DNA from: G020353115 sp964389685
GTDB lineage: Bacteria > Bacteroidota > Bacteroidia > Bacteroidales > VadinHA17
Assembly: GCA_964389685.1 (NCBI GenBank)
Contig: CAYMFM010000012.1
Location: forward strand, 1 to 64,000
Reading direction: 5' to 3'
DNA: 64,000 bases
Shown: positions 35,593-44,954 of the stretch, in pieces
Layout: the number at the start of each line of letters is the position of its first letter
Position numbering within the stretch: the first letter of the stretch is position 1
The notes under the pieces: generated by a model
Databases searched by the model: none
What the model saw: the letters and a program-made list of their open reading frames with translations, nothing else
What the model was told of the DNA's origin: nothing
Program-made: the position numbers and the translations under genes

Positions 35593-36300
35593 CTACCAAT
35601 TTTTTCTGACCACCACCCGATTTTTTCTTGCTTCGGCTTTCTTTAATTTTTCCTGCAACTCTTTTTCGTTTTCAGCAAGGGCTTCAAGCAGCCTTTTTGC
35701 ATCTTCTTTTGATATCTGTGGTTCCGGTTGCTGTTCTTGCTGTTGATCCTGTTGTTGCTGTTGCTCATTTTGCTGCTGGTCCTTCTGGTCTTTTTCCTTA
35801 TCCTCCTGTTCCCGGTTATCATTCTCAGAATTGTCCTGATCCTGTTCTTTTTGCTGCTGCTGTTGTTTTAGCAGGTCCTGCGCATAAGCAAGGTTATACT
35901 TTGTTTCAAGATCATCCGGGTAATTCCTCAGGGCATTTTTATAGGCCTGAATGCTCTCTTCAATCCGGTTTGCTTTCAGCAGGGAATTGCCCAGGTTATG
36001 GAATGATCTTGCCCTGCTGATTTCATCAATTCCTGTTTGAGAAAGGGTATTAAATTCCCCGGCTGCATCATCAAATTTATCCTGTTTATACAGTGCATCA
36101 CCCAGGTTGAAAAGTGCTTTGTAAGAGTCTGATTGCTCTTCAAGTGCCTTTCTGTATGAGATCTCCGATTGATCGAATTCACTTTTCTCAAAATGATTGT
36201 TCCCCTCACGGATGTATTTTTTCTCAGTTTGTGAGTAGCTCTCCCTGCTTCCTGAAAGGATCAACAAGATGAAAACGACGGATTGCAAAAACGATTTCAT
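35593..36300 (-). CDS. batC: BatC: TPR protein with glutamine-rich tail
   Basis: A 235-aa protein. A signal peptide (SFLQSVVFILLILSGSRESYS) is followed by about three TPR repeats (roughly 30-145: GNNHFEKSEFDQSEISYRKA, ALFNLGDALYKQDKFDDAAG, SFHNLGNSLLKANRIEESIQ). Then comes a low-complexity tail rich in Q, E, D and K (about 145-205) and a final charged helix. The Q-rich stretch is typical of BatC in this phylum and probably disordered. It sits between batB and batD. Confidence 0.87.
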   Translation of the reverse strand: MKSFLQSVVFILLILSGSRESYSQTEKKYIREGNNHFEKSEFDQSEISYRKALEEQSDSYKALFNLGDALYKQDKFDDAAGEFNTLSQTGIDEISRARSFHNLGNSLLKANRIEESIQAYKNALRNYPDDLETKYNLAYAQDLLKQQQQQKEQDQDNSENDNREQEDKEKDQKDQQQNEQQQQQDQQQEQQPEPQISKEDAKRLLEALAENEKELQEKLKKAEARKNRVVVRKNW

Positions 36301-36334
36301 TACGACCTGTTTTTATAAATAGAACTGGTGTTTT

Positions 36335-37372
36335 TCACATTTTTATATGGAAGATCCTGATATTTTTCAATAATCGGTTTCTTCTCTCCAGGATGAAGAG
36401 ATCAACGAACAGGAATAAGAGAGTAAGGCCTGCCAGATATTGGTATCGTTCCTCATATTCAGAATAAATTCTTGCCTCCAGTTCCTGTTTCTCCATTTTA
36501 TCAATTTCATCGAATAACACGTTCAGTCCGAGTCTGGTATTTGTTGAACGAATATACATTCCTCCCCCGGCAGCTGACACCTGGTTCAGCGTGGTTTCAT
36601 TCAGCTTGCTGATTACTGTATTGCCATCCTGGTCTTTCAGGTAGGACTTGACTCCGGATCCCGAGTAGACCGGAATGGGTGCTCCATCCGGCAACCCAAG
36701 ACCAATGGTATGGATCGTGATCCCCTTTTCCCGGGCCTGTTTTGCCATAGCGATGGCGTCCCCTTCATGATTCTCACCGTCTGTAATGATGATCAACACC
36801 TTGCTTGATTCGTTATCGGGACTGAACGATTTCATCCCAAGATCAATTGCCGAACCGATTGCCGTACCCTGTTTTGGAACAATATCACACGTTATGGTTG
36901 AAAGGAACATTTTGGTGGAAACGTAATCCATGGTAATGGGCACCTGGGTGTATGCATCACCAGCAAATACGATCAAACCGATCTTGTCATTGGTTAGCCG
37001 ATCCACCAGCTTGGAAATTGCCTGTTTTGCCCGTTCAAGTCTGTTGGGCTGAATATCTTCTGCCATCATCGAATTTGACACATCGAGAGCGATTACAATC
37101 TCCACCCCTTTTCGTTTTATTTCCTGAAGCCTGGAACCAAATTGAGGTCCTGCAAGAGCAAAGATCATAGCAATCAGGGCAATATTCAGAAGAACAAATT
37201 TAACAGCCGGCCGTGTCGAAGAGAAATCCGGCATCAGCTGGTTCAGGGCTTCAGGGTTTCCAAATTTCCTCAATGCTTTGGTTCTTAATCTCCTGCTTAT
37301 CCAGAAGATCCCCAAAAGCAAAGGGATGATCAGCAATCCCCATAAAAAATCCGTATGTGCAAATCGAAACAT
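36335..37372 (-). CDS. batB: BatB: membrane-anchored von Willebrand factor A protein
   Basis: A 345-aa protein with two N-terminal transmembrane helices (LLIIPLLLGIFWISRRL, FVLLNIALIAMIFALAGP), a VWA domain (about 88-290) and a C-terminal helix (LAGLTLLFLFVDLFILE). The metal-ion-dependent adhesion site DxSxS is LDVSNSMMAEDIQPNRL, followed by VFAGDAYTQVPIT (conserved Thr) and IITDGENHEGD. This architecture is shared with BatA; the two probably interact at the inner membrane. A 17-nt spacer separates it from batA. Confidence 0.9.
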   Translation of the reverse strand: MFRFAHTDFLWGLLIIPLLLGIFWISRRLRTKALRKFGNPEALNQLMPDFSSTRPAVKFVLLNIALIAMIFALAGPQFGSRLQEIKRKGVEIVIALDVSNSMMAEDIQPNRLERAKQAISKLVDRLTNDKIGLIVFAGDAYTQVPITMDYVSTKMFLSTITCDIVPKQGTAIGSAIDLGMKSFSPDNESSKVLIIITDGENHEGDAIAMAKQAREKGITIHTIGLGLPDGAPIPVYSGSGVKSYLKDQDGNTVISKLNETTLNQVSAAGGGMYIRSTNTRLGLNVLFDEIDKMEKQELEARIYSEYEERYQYLAGLTLLFLFVDLFILERRNRLLKNIRIFHIKM

Positions 37373-37389
37373 GGTTCAATTTAAATGGT

Positions 37390-38382
37390 TTACGGAATAT
37401 TTCGTAACACTGTATTTTTAAAAAGTAATTCAGATAGCAGGAAAATACCTGCTAAAAGCATAAATGACAAATACTCCTCTTTTTTCTTACTGAATTCAGT
37501 TACATCAATTTTTGTTTTTTCCAGTTGATCGATCTCCTGGTATATTTCGATCAATTTCTGGTTATTGGTTGCCCTGAAGTATTTTCCCTTTGTCATATCG
37601 GCAATATTCTTCAGGATCTCTTCATCAATTTGAACTTCCATGTTTTGGAATTGTGTTCCGTATGGAGTTTGAACAGGATAAGGGGCTATTCCTTCTGAAC
37701 CTACACCTATGGTATAGACCCTGATTCCGAACGTATTAGCAATTTCAGCAGCTGTCATCGGGGCAATGGCCCCTTTGTTGTTTATCCCATCGGTTAACAG
37801 AATGATCACTTTACTTTTTGCATTACTATCTTTCATGCGGTTGACACTCGTTGCAAGTCCCATCCCGATGGCTGTACCATCTTCAATCATGCCGCTCCGA
37901 ACGTCCTTGAACAGGTTTATCACCACAGCATGGTCAGTGGTAAGAGGACACTGTGTAAAACTTTCACCACTGAATATTACAAGCCCGATCCGGTCATTTG
38001 GACGGCCTGAAATGAATTCTATCGCCACATCTTTAGATGCTTCGAGGCGATTGGGTTGAAAATCCCGGGCAAGCATGCTGCTGGAAATGTCCAGTGCGAT
38101 CAATATATCAATGCCTTCTGTGCTAACATTTTGCCAACGGTCTGTTGATTGTGGACGGGCAAGTACAATGATCAGGAGGGCAATGGCAATAACCCGAAGA
38201 ACAAACATGCCATGCTTCAGGATATGTTTCCAGGTTCGGGGAGCTTTACCAAACCCTTTAATTGAAGAGACCTGAAGTGTGGCCTGCGAATCCTTTAGCT
38301 TCAACAGATACCATATGATCAGCGGTATCAGGATAGCAAGCAGGTACAAAAACCCCGGATTTGCAAATGTTATCTCATTCAT
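37390..38382 (-). CDS. batA: BatA: membrane-anchored von Willebrand factor A protein
   Basis: A 330-aa paralogue of BatB. Two N-terminal helices (FLYLLAILIPLIIWYLLKL, MFVLRVIAIALLIIVLARP), a VWA domain with DxSxS in LDISSSMLARDFQPNRL, VIFSGESFTQCPLTTDH and LLTDGINNKG, and a C-terminal helix (YLSFMLLAGIFLLSELLF). The MIDAS residues are intact, so it can bind a divalent metal and probably a partner protein. It lies in the conserved bat order. Confidence 0.9.
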   Translation of the reverse strand: MNEITFANPGFLYLLAILIPLIIWYLLKLKDSQATLQVSSIKGFGKAPRTWKHILKHGMFVLRVIAIALLIIVLARPQSTDRWQNVSTEGIDILIALDISSSMLARDFQPNRLEASKDVAIEFISGRPNDRIGLVIFSGESFTQCPLTTDHAVVINLFKDVRSGMIEDGTAIGMGLATSVNRMKDSNAKSKVIILLTDGINNKGAIAPMTAAEIANTFGIRVYTIGVGSEGIAPYPVQTPYGTQFQNMEVQIDEEILKNIADMTKGKYFRATNNQKLIEIYQEIDQLEKTKIDVTEFSKKKEEYLSFMLLAGIFLLSELLFKNTVLRNIP

Positions 38383-38397
38383 TGTCTAATCGATCCA

Positions 38398-39444
38398 TTA
38401 ACTGTTATTGCCTTCATTCTCCTTTTTTTCTTCCCCTGATGCATCTACTTCTTCCTCCTGTTCATCTCCCTTTTTCCATGCTTCTTTAGTCTCATTTACA
38501 AACAGATAGGATGAGAGTAGCGAATTTTCATTCTCATTGGGCAGGGGTTTTGCTTTTGCAAATTTAGCCATATCAGCCAGGTGGAATATTTCTGTAAGTT
38601 TATCATACAGGTTGTTGTCATTAAATCCAATCTTCAGAAGAGCATGAAGTGTTTCACTGCTGGTTTGCTCCATTGCCAGGATGCCATACCGGTTTTCGAG
38701 GTAAATCCGCAGGGTTTCAGTTAACCGGCTATAATACAATTTCACCTTCTCCTTTTGCCATAATTTCTCCGATTTTAATTTATCCAGTTCGCGGAGGGCA
38801 ATAACATGGGCAGGTTCAGTGGGTTTTATCCGTTTTAAAATGGGTTCATCCTTCTTCCTTTTCTTCAGGAAACAGATCAGGAAATAGATCAGTCCCACGA
38901 GGAATATACCTCCCAAAACATAGGGCAACACCTGACGGAAGCTTATGGGGGCACTGTAGGGCATTTTGATATCAAAAACCTGAATTGTTGAGTCAGCCGG
39001 CTCGGTGTCCGTTCTTTTAACCGTCAGATAAATGGGTTCAGACCGGAAGGTTGTTGAAACAGCTGTATCCGCCAGGGAGGCTTCAAAAGGTGGAATGACA
39101 TAAATGCCGCTATCAAAACAGGTGATCAGAAACTCTTTTTTAATGGAAATGCGGTTCCCTTCCAGGTTGCTTGTATCAAATTCACTTTGCAGGAGAATTT
39201 CAATACCATCGGTCAGTGTATCGGTATAATCCCTGACCTGGAGAATCATGTCAGCAGGATGGCTTATTTCAAGGTGAATGGTTGTCTGATCGCCAATTAA
39301 AATTGCGGAACTATCAATCGAAGCGGTTACATTAACCTCCTGGGCAACGGAAGAGAGATTGGTTATCTGCAACAGCATGGCCAGGGAAAGGGACAACCAT
39401 CCCCCGGTTATTCTCGCAGACATATTTCGTAAGAAAAAATACAT
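38398..39444 (-). CDS. exported membrane protein of the bat operon (BatD/DUF4381-like)
   Basis: A 348-aa protein with a signal peptide (LSLSLAMLLQITNLSSVAQ), an Ig-like beta domain (about 35-165: EVNVTASIDSSAILIGDQTT), one transmembrane helix (about 180-200: VLPYVLGGIFLVGLIYFLIC), a basic junction KKRKK and a cytoplasmic helical domain (KVKLYYSRLTETLRIYLENR, LHALLKIGFNDNNLYDKL). A charged E/K/D tail ends the chain. The layout resembles the tail half of BatD and DUF4381 proteins found between DUF58 and VWA genes. The first ATG is 39444; 39423 (MSARITGG) is an equally good start. Confidence 0.8.
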   Translation of the reverse strand: MYFFLRNMSARITGGWLSLSLAMLLQITNLSSVAQEVNVTASIDSSAILIGDQTTIHLEISHPADMILQVRDYTDTLTDGIEILLQSEFDTSNLEGNRISIKKEFLITCFDSGIYVIPPFEASLADTAVSTTFRSEPIYLTVKRTDTEPADSTIQVFDIKMPYSAPISFRQVLPYVLGGIFLVGLIYFLICFLKKRKKDEPILKRIKPTEPAHVIALRELDKLKSEKLWQKEKVKLYYSRLTETLRIYLENRYGILAMEQTSSETLHALLKIGFNDNNLYDKLTEIFHLADMAKFAKAKPLPNENENSLLSSYLFVNETKEAWKKGDEQEEEVDASGEEKKENEGNNS

Positions 39445-39461
39445 GATCGTTGTTTCTTACC

Positions 39462-40325
39462 TCACCGTTTCTTAAAAAGGTTCAGGAGGGGTTTGACATA
39501 ATCCTCATCGGTACGAACAGCGGTACTGTCGATACCGCATTTTGAAAAGATCTCATTTGTTCTGGCCTCTGTTTCCCTCCACCATCTGTGATACATCTCC
39601 CGGGTTGCTCTGTTGGAACTATCGATCCAGAGATCTTTCCCTGTTTCACTGTCTTTCATTTTTACAAGACCGATTGCCGGGATCTCTGATTCTCTTCTGT
39701 CATATATTTTCAGGGCAACGACATCGTGTTTGTTGTTAGCGATTCGGATTGCCTCTTCGAAATCGGGAGCGATGAAATCTGAGATGACAAAAGCAATGCA
39801 CCTTTTTTTCAGCGCATTGGTCAGGAAACGAAGAGGTTCAGTGAGGTCTGTATTCCGGCTTTCGGGGGTAAAGTCGATCAGCTCCCTGATGATCCGCAGT
39901 ATATGTTTCCTCCCCTTCTTGGGAGGGATAAATTTTTCAACCCGGTCAGTAAAAAAAATCACCCCGATCTTATCGTTATTCTGAATGGCCGAGAAGGAGA
40001 GAACAGCGGATATTTCCGTAATAACGTTCTTCTTCAAAAGGTTTACGGACCCGAACTCTCTTGAACCGCTAACATCGATCAGAAGCATTACGGTCAATTC
40101 CCTCTCTTCTTCAAAAACCTTTACATAAGGATGGTTGAACCTGGCTGTCACATTCCAGTCGATCGTTCGTATCTCATCACCATATTGATACTCCCTGACC
40201 TCACTGAAAGCAATCCCCCTGCCCTTGAATGCACTATGGTATTCTCCGGCAAACACCTGGTTTGATAAACCACGTGTTTTAATCTCTATTTTTCTGACCC
40301 GTTTTAGAATTTCAATTGCTTCCAC
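39462..40325 (-). CDS. DUF58 (VWA-like) protein
   Basis: A 287-aa cytoplasmic protein that partners MoxR ATPases. Features: FKGRGIAFSEVREYQYGD and RTIDWNVTARFNHPYVKVFE, the core DUF58 signature, then a VWA-type strand LLIDVSGSREFGS with a partial DxSxS site, and CIAFVISDFIAPDFEEAI. MoxR-DUF58 pairs are thought to act as metal- or complex-loading chaperones; the client is unknown. It lies immediately upstream of the Bat membrane proteins in the transcript. Confidence 0.92.
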   Translation of the reverse strand: MEAIEILKRVRKIEIKTRGLSNQVFAGEYHSAFKGRGIAFSEVREYQYGDEIRTIDWNVTARFNHPYVKVFEEERELTVMLLIDVSGSREFGSVNLLKKNVITEISAVLSFSAIQNNDKIGVIFFTDRVEKFIPPKKGRKHILRIIRELIDFTPESRNTDLTEPLRFLTNALKKRCIAFVISDFIAPDFEEAIRIANNKHDVVALKIYDRRESEIPAIGLVKMKDSETGKDLWIDSSNRATREMYHRWWRETEARTNEIFSKCGIDSTAVRTDEDYVKPLLNLFKKR

Positions 40326-40327
40326 TT

Positions 40328-40750
40328 CTAATCCCTTTGACTGGAGTCAATTTTTCTTGTTGTTAGCGTAAAAAACCACTCCCCTTTTATCAGCTCAATC
40401 CTGTACTTCTCTCCCTCCAACTCTTCGATCCAGGCATTCTCATCGATTTTTTTATATTTTTCGTTCATCACAGCAATCTTTGCATTATAGCACGAATAAT
40501 CACCAAGATACTTATAGTAGGTGCATACATCATCTTCCGAAAGAAAGAATAGCAGGGTTTCTGTTTTAAGATAATTTTCATATTTAAGATACCGGTATGA
40601 CGGATTTTTTGTGGTTGTGCTTAGTCGGAAATCCTTATACCGCTTTTTCATGATCGTTTTTATCTCCGACCCGGAATGGTTGATCAGGTTTTGTGAAAAC
40701 AGGGTTGTTCCTGCCAGCAAGAATAAGAGGGCAATGTATATTCGTTTCAT
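40328..40750 (-). CDS. small exported protein in the moxR-bat operon
   Basis: A 140-aa protein with a clear signal peptide (MKRIYIALLFLLAGTTLFSQ). The mature chain is charged with many Tyr (NPSYRYLKYENYLKTETLLF, DDVCTYYKYLGDYSCYNAKI) and two cysteines that could form a disulfide. I do not recognise a family, though a small exported protein at this place is common in the phylum's bat operons. An in-frame ATG at 40795 overlaps the moxR stop codon (TAATG) and would add 15 residues before the signal peptide. I prefer 40750, but coupling at 40795 is possible. Confidence 0.72.
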   Translation of the reverse strand: MKRIYIALLFLLAGTTLFSQNLINHSGSEIKTIMKKRYKDFRLSTTTKNPSYRYLKYENYLKTETLLFFLSEDDVCTYYKYLGDYSCYNAKIAVMNEKYKKIDENAWIEELEGEKYRIELIKGEWFFTLTTRKIDSSQRD

Positions 40751-40794
40751 ATCTTTCGTGCTTTGCGTAATGCCGGGTATTAATGAATCACTCA

Positions 40795-41790
40795 TTATGG
40801 AACTTCAATGGTATTCAGAATTTCGGTTATGATATCCTCTGAGGTAATGTTTTCCGCTTCTGCTTCATAGGTCAGTCCAATCCGGTGCCTCATAATATCA
40901 TAACACATGGCACGGACATCCTCAGGAATGACGTATCCTCTTCGTTTAATGAAAGCATAAGATTTTGAGGCCAGTCCCAGATTGATGGATGCCCTGGGGG
41001 AACTTCCATAACTGATCATATTGGTAAATTTTTCCAGTCCGCATTCGGCTGGATTTCGTGTTGCAAAGACAATATCAAGAATATACCGTTCAATTTTTTC
41101 ATCCATATAGACATCCCTCACAACATCCCGGGCTTTCAGGATATCGGATGGTTTCAGGATGGTATTTGCTGTTGGAAATACCTTGGCCAGGTTTTCCCTC
41201 ATGATGAGTTTCTCTTCCTCTTTATTGGGATAGCTAATGACTACCTTCAGCATAAACCGGTCGACCTGTGCTTCGGGAAGCGGATAGGTTCCCTCCTGTT
41301 CGATAGGATTCTGGGTTGCCAGAACAAGAAAGGGCTCTTCCAGCGGATAGGTTTCCGATCCGATGGTGATTTGCCGTTCCTGCATTGCCTCCAACAGGGC
41401 GCTCTGGACTTTTGCAGGTGACCGGTTTATCTCATCCGCCAGCACAAAATTTGTAAAAATGGGACCTTTCTTAACGAGGAACTCCTCTTTCTTCTGGGAA
41501 TAGATCATGGTTCCCAGAAGATCGGCTGGCAAAAGGTCAGGAGTGAACTGTATCCTGCTGAACTTAGCATCAATGGTATCTGCCAGCGTATTTATAGCCA
41601 GGGTTTTTGCCAGGCCAGGCACACCCTCAAGCAGAATATGTCCGTTGGACAATAAACCAACCAGCAGACTCTCCAGCAGGTGTTTCTGCCCTACGATCAC
41701 CTTCTGCATTTCCAGATTGATCAGATCGACAAAGGTACTCTCTTTTTCAATCCTTTCATTCAGTTCTTTAATATTTACCGATACATCCAT
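40795..41790 (-). CDS. moxR: MoxR-type AAA+ ATPase heading the bat operon
   Basis: A 331-aa AAA+ chaperone-like ATPase. Walker A is GVPGLAKT, Walker B VLADEINRSP, and TQNPIEQEGTYPLPEAQVDR holds the sensor-1 and arginine-finger regions typical of MoxR/RavA-like proteins. The C-terminal lid includes SPRASINLGLASKSYAFIKR. The start is placed at ATG 41790 (MDVSVNIKELNER) because a -7 element lies at 41824-41817; an ATG at 41883 would be upstream of that promoter. It heads a run of 12 minus-strand genes with spacers under 40 nt, ending at 31111. Confidence 0.94.
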   Translation of the reverse strand: MDVSVNIKELNERIEKESTFVDLINLEMQKVIVGQKHLLESLLVGLLSNGHILLEGVPGLAKTLAINTLADTIDAKFSRIQFTPDLLPADLLGTMIYSQKKEEFLVKKGPIFTNFVLADEINRSPAKVQSALLEAMQERQITIGSETYPLEEPFLVLATQNPIEQEGTYPLPEAQVDRFMLKVVISYPNKEEEKLIMRENLAKVFPTANTILKPSDILKARDVVRDVYMDEKIERYILDIVFATRNPAECGLEKFTNMISYGSSPRASINLGLASKSYAFIKRRGYVIPEDVRAMCYDIMRHRIGLTYEAEAENITSEDIITEILNTIEVP

Positions 41791-41816
41791 AATCAATGTT
41801 TTAATAAACAGAATTA

Positions 41817-41824
41817 CAAAAATA
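41817..41824 (-). promoter_or_regulatory. putative moxR-bat operon -7 element (TATTTTTG)
   Basis: Exact TAnnTTTG on the minus strand, 26 nt before the moxR ATG at 41790. It is the only good promoter-like element seen upstream of the 12-gene run, and it decides the moxR start against the longer frame. No -33 TTTG at the normal distance. Confidence 0.5.
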
Positions 41825-42019
41825 GAACCTGTGCGATTTTTTTTATAGGTTTTCTCCGTTTTTTTTCCTTTCAGGCGATACAAAATTGTTAAATAATTCT
41901 ATAATCCGGTGTTAAAAAATGTTAAATGAAAGCAACGGAATGGTGAGCCTGTACCAGGAAGGAATTTGCCACAGGTATTTGTTAAAAAGAGTTGGATGAC
42001 AAAAAATAGCCGGATTATT

Positions 42020-42164
42020 TTTTTTTGTAACTTATCATCGATATGGAATTGAGTAATCATCCAAACCAAATAGCCATGAAACGCATACTTTTTTTTCTGC
42101 TCACTGTTCACTTCTCACTACTCACTCTCTTTTCCCAGGCACCACAAAGCTTTAACTACCAGGC
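42020..42164 (+). repeat. 145-nt duplicated leader, copy 1 (fibre gene 1)
   Basis: Matches 44948-45092 with only two substitutions over 145 nt. It covers a T-run, the sequence TGTAACTTATCATCGAT, two in-frame ATGs (42043, 42076), the whole signal peptide and the first residues of the mature protein. Identity drops sharply on both sides, so the block was copied recently or kept alike by conversion. Confidence 0.95.
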
Positions 42165-44895
42165 GATTGCCAGGGATGGATCGGGAGATCCTCTCCCCAA
42201 TTCAGCGTTTAGTGTGAAAATCGGAATAATCTCCGGAAGCATAGCGGGTCCGTTGATCTGGGAAGAAGAGCATTCCGTGAATACCAATGAGCTGGGTTTG
42301 TTCACGGTGACCATCGGAGATCCCGGAGCAACAAAAACGGGTGGTTCAGCAGCATCGTTCGATGCCATTGACTGGGGTGCGGACATTCACTTTCTGAAGG
42401 TTCAGATAAATCCCGGTGGGAGCTACGTTGATATGGGCACAACACAATTGCTATCGGTACCCTACGCTCTCTTTGCCGACCAAACAGCCAACACCGATGA
42501 TGCAGATGCGGATCCGGGAAACGAGTTACAGGATTTGTCATTATCTGGCAACACACTCAGTCTAACAGGTGACGCTACATCCGTAAACCTTGCCCCCTAC
42601 CTCGATGATACCAATCATTGGAATCAACTGGGGGAAGTCATCTATTACAATACAGGGAATGTTGGAATCGGAACGGATGCACCGGATGGGCGCCTGGAAG
42701 TAAAAGGGAACGCTTCGGGTGACGCGTCTGATCCTCTGTTTGAGGTGAAAAGAAATGACGGACAGGCGGTTTTTGCTGTCTATCCGGATAGTGTCAGGAT
42801 TTACATCAATGAGGCGGAAACGAAAGGGACCAAGGGTGGTTTTGCCGTGGGTGGCTTTACTCCTTCAAAAGGAATATCCAATGATTACCTCAAGATATCT
42901 CCCGATAGCGTCAGGGTATATGTAAGTGACGAACCTTCGGGAAAAGGAACAAAAGGTGGATTTGCCGTTGGTGGATTTGCTCCGGGAAAGAGCTCCAGCC
43001 CTACCAGTTTCATGTACCTTACACCCGAAAACTATTTTATCGGACATGAAAGCGGTTTGTTGACAACCAAAGGGCTCTATAACTCCTTCATCGGATATCA
43101 GAGCGGTTACTCAAACACGGAGGGGATGAGCAACGCATTCCTGGGATATCAAAGCGGATTCATGAATACCACAGGGGACGGGAACCTGTTTCTCGGATAC
43201 CAGACGGGATATTCAAATGAGGTGGGTGATTACAACACCTTCCTGGGATATGAAAGCGGTTACTCGAATGCCGGGGGGCTGAACAATACCTTCCTGGGAA
43301 GCTTCTCCGGGTTCAGCAATACCACGGGAAGCTACAATACGTTTGTTGGAGACTCATCCGGTTATTATAACAATGGAGAAGGGAACTCATTCCTGGGGGA
43401 TAAGAGTGGTTTTTCCAATACCACCGGGGCAAACAATGTTTTTGTAGGTACCTATGCAGGTTATCTGAATACCATTGGGGATTCATGCATATTCATCGGG
43501 AACCGGAGCGGATACAATAACACGTCCGGAAGTTCGAATATTTTTATTGGTAACCGAAGCGGTTTTTCAAATACAACAGGAAGGTATAATGTATACCTGG
43601 GTTACCAGAGCGGTTACAATTCCATTGGAGCCAGCTATAACTCATTTATGGGATTCGGAGCCGGATACTCCAACACCACCGGCTTCAGTAATATATTCAT
43701 AGGCTACAGGAGCGGATATTTAAATAATACTGGTAAATATAATGTTTTCATGGGACACATGGCCGGTTATACAAGTGATGCCGCTTATAATGTTTTTATT
43801 GGTCCCTATAGTGGATATTCAAATACCTCCGGACAATATAATGCCTTTATGGGATATTTTACAGGAAGATACAATACTACCGGTTCTAATAACCTGTTTA
43901 TGGGTAACCAGGCAGGTGAATCAAATACCACCGGTATTGGAAATGTATATCTTGGCTATTATGCAGGAAATACAAGGGCTAATGGACAGCATAATGTTTT
44001 TATTGGAACAGAAAGTGGCAGATTGGGTACATCAGGATCTTTTGGTGTCTTTATCGGCTACAAAGCAGAATATCAAGCAACCGGAAATTACAATACAGTG
44101 ATGGGCTATCTGGCTGCAGAAAATATGACGGGAGGTTACCAAAACGTGATAATAGGTGACTTTACCGGAAATGACTTGGTCTCCGGAGCAAACAATACCC
44201 TGGTTGGAAAGAGTGCGGGCAGTAAAATCACTACCGGAAATTATAATACCAGCCTGGGAATGAACGCTGGAGGCGGAGTGATAACAGGGAGCAATAATGT
44301 GTTTATCGGCCATTTGGCTGGATGGTATGAGACCGGTTCTGATAAACTCTATATTGATAATTCCAATACAACTGATCCACTGATATGGGGAGATTTTGCA
44401 GTTAACAGGGTCGTTATCAATGGAAACGCAGCAGATAATTCAAATAACAGAACTTTTTACGCCAATGGGACGGCTGGAGGTGATTATGCATGGTATAACG
44501 ATAGCGATATACGCCTTAAGAAAAACATTAAATCCATTCCTGATGCGCTTGGAAAAGTCATGGAGTTGCGCGGGGTGAATTTCGAATGGAAAGATCCTGA
44601 TGCTGCTGAGAAGGGAACACGAATGGGATTTATCGCGCAGGAAGCAGCTGGGATCATCCCTGAAGTGGTGGAAACCGGAAGTGAATACATGTCCATGCAA
44701 TATGCACCCATTACCGCTCTCCTTGTTGAAGCAATCAAGGAACAACAAAAGCAGATTGAAAAATTGCAACAGGAGAATGAAACTCTCAAAGGATTGATTG
44801 AGGAAAACCGGGAGCAGGAAAGAGAGATTGCCGAACTGAAGAAAATATTGACCGAACTGCAGCTTACCCTTGTGATCCTCAGTGAGAAAGATTGA
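42076..44895 (+). CDS. secreted fibre-like protein 1 with 17-residue repeats and S74 chaperone domain
   Basis: A 939-aa exported protein. Signal peptide (MKRILFFLLTVHFSLLTLFS), then a Bacteroidetes secreted module (about 22-140: FNYQAIARDGSG, GTTQLLSVPYALFAD), two GTKGGFAVGGF units, and about 26 tandem repeats of 17 residues on the pattern NxFxGxxSGxxNTTGxx, likely a beta-helix as in trimeric adhesin heads. The C-terminus has the endosialidase-type S74 intramolecular chaperone (SDIRLK; S810 and K815 at the dyad spacing) and a coiled coil. Phage tailspikes and trimeric adhesins use this layout. An in-frame ATG at 42043 would add 11 residues. An intrinsic terminator follows. Confidence 0.9.
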   Translation: MKRILFFLLTVHFSLLTLFSQAPQSFNYQAIARDGSGDPLPNSAFSVKIGIISGSIAGPLIWEEEHSVNTNELGLFTVTIGDPGATKTGGSAASFDAIDWGADIHFLKVQINPGGSYVDMGTTQLLSVPYALFADQTANTDDADADPGNELQDLSLSGNTLSLTGDATSVNLAPYLDDTNHWNQLGEVIYYNTGNVGIGTDAPDGRLEVKGNASGDASDPLFEVKRNDGQAVFAVYPDSVRIYINEAETKGTKGGFAVGGFTPSKGISNDYLKISPDSVRVYVSDEPSGKGTKGGFAVGGFAPGKSSSPTSFMYLTPENYFIGHESGLLTTKGLYNSFIGYQSGYSNTEGMSNAFLGYQSGFMNTTGDGNLFLGYQTGYSNEVGDYNTFLGYESGYSNAGGLNNTFLGSFSGFSNTTGSYNTFVGDSSGYYNNGEGNSFLGDKSGFSNTTGANNVFVGTYAGYLNTIGDSCIFIGNRSGYNNTSGSSNIFIGNRSGFSNTTGRYNVYLGYQSGYNSIGASYNSFMGFGAGYSNTTGFSNIFIGYRSGYLNNTGKYNVFMGHMAGYTSDAAYNVFIGPYSGYSNTSGQYNAFMGYFTGRYNTTGSNNLFMGNQAGESNTTGIGNVYLGYYAGNTRANGQHNVFIGTESGRLGTSGSFGVFIGYKAEYQATGNYNTVMGYLAAENMTGGYQNVIIGDFTGNDLVSGANNTLVGKSAGSKITTGNYNTSLGMNAGGGVITGSNNVFIGHLAGWYETGSDKLYIDNSNTTDPLIWGDFAVNRVVINGNAADNSNNRTFYANGTAGGDYAWYNDSDIRLKKNIKSIPDALGKVMELRGVNFEWKDPDAAEKGTRMGFIAQEAAGIIPEVVETGSEYMSMQYAPITALLVEAIKEQQKQIEKLQQENETLKGLIEENREQEREIAELKKILTELQLTLVILSEKD
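43030..44343 (+). repeat. 51-nt coding repeat array (about 26 copies)
   Basis: Tandem 51-nt units inside fibre gene 1, each encoding NxFxGxxSGxxNTTGxx; two or three units are one residue shorter. Copies 2-18 are closer to each other than the last six, which have drifted. The array could change copy number by recombination and is likely to be hard for short-read assembly. Confidence 0.88.
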
Positions 44896-44920
44896 TTCCT
44901 TTAAAAAATTATCAATAAAA

Positions 44921-44954
44921 AATTACCCGATAAATACTGCCGGGTGATTTTTTT
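44921..44954 (+). terminator. intrinsic terminator after fibre gene 1
   Basis: AATTACCCG (44921-44929) pairs with CGGGTGATT (44941-44949) as a 9-bp stem with one G-T pair, then a T-run to 44954. The T-run is also the first part of the duplicated leader of fibre gene 2. Confidence 0.8.

Noticed and set aside
43030..44343. CRISPR array
   Set aside because: The periodic 51-nt units are in frame, have no spacers and encode a beta-helix repeat.
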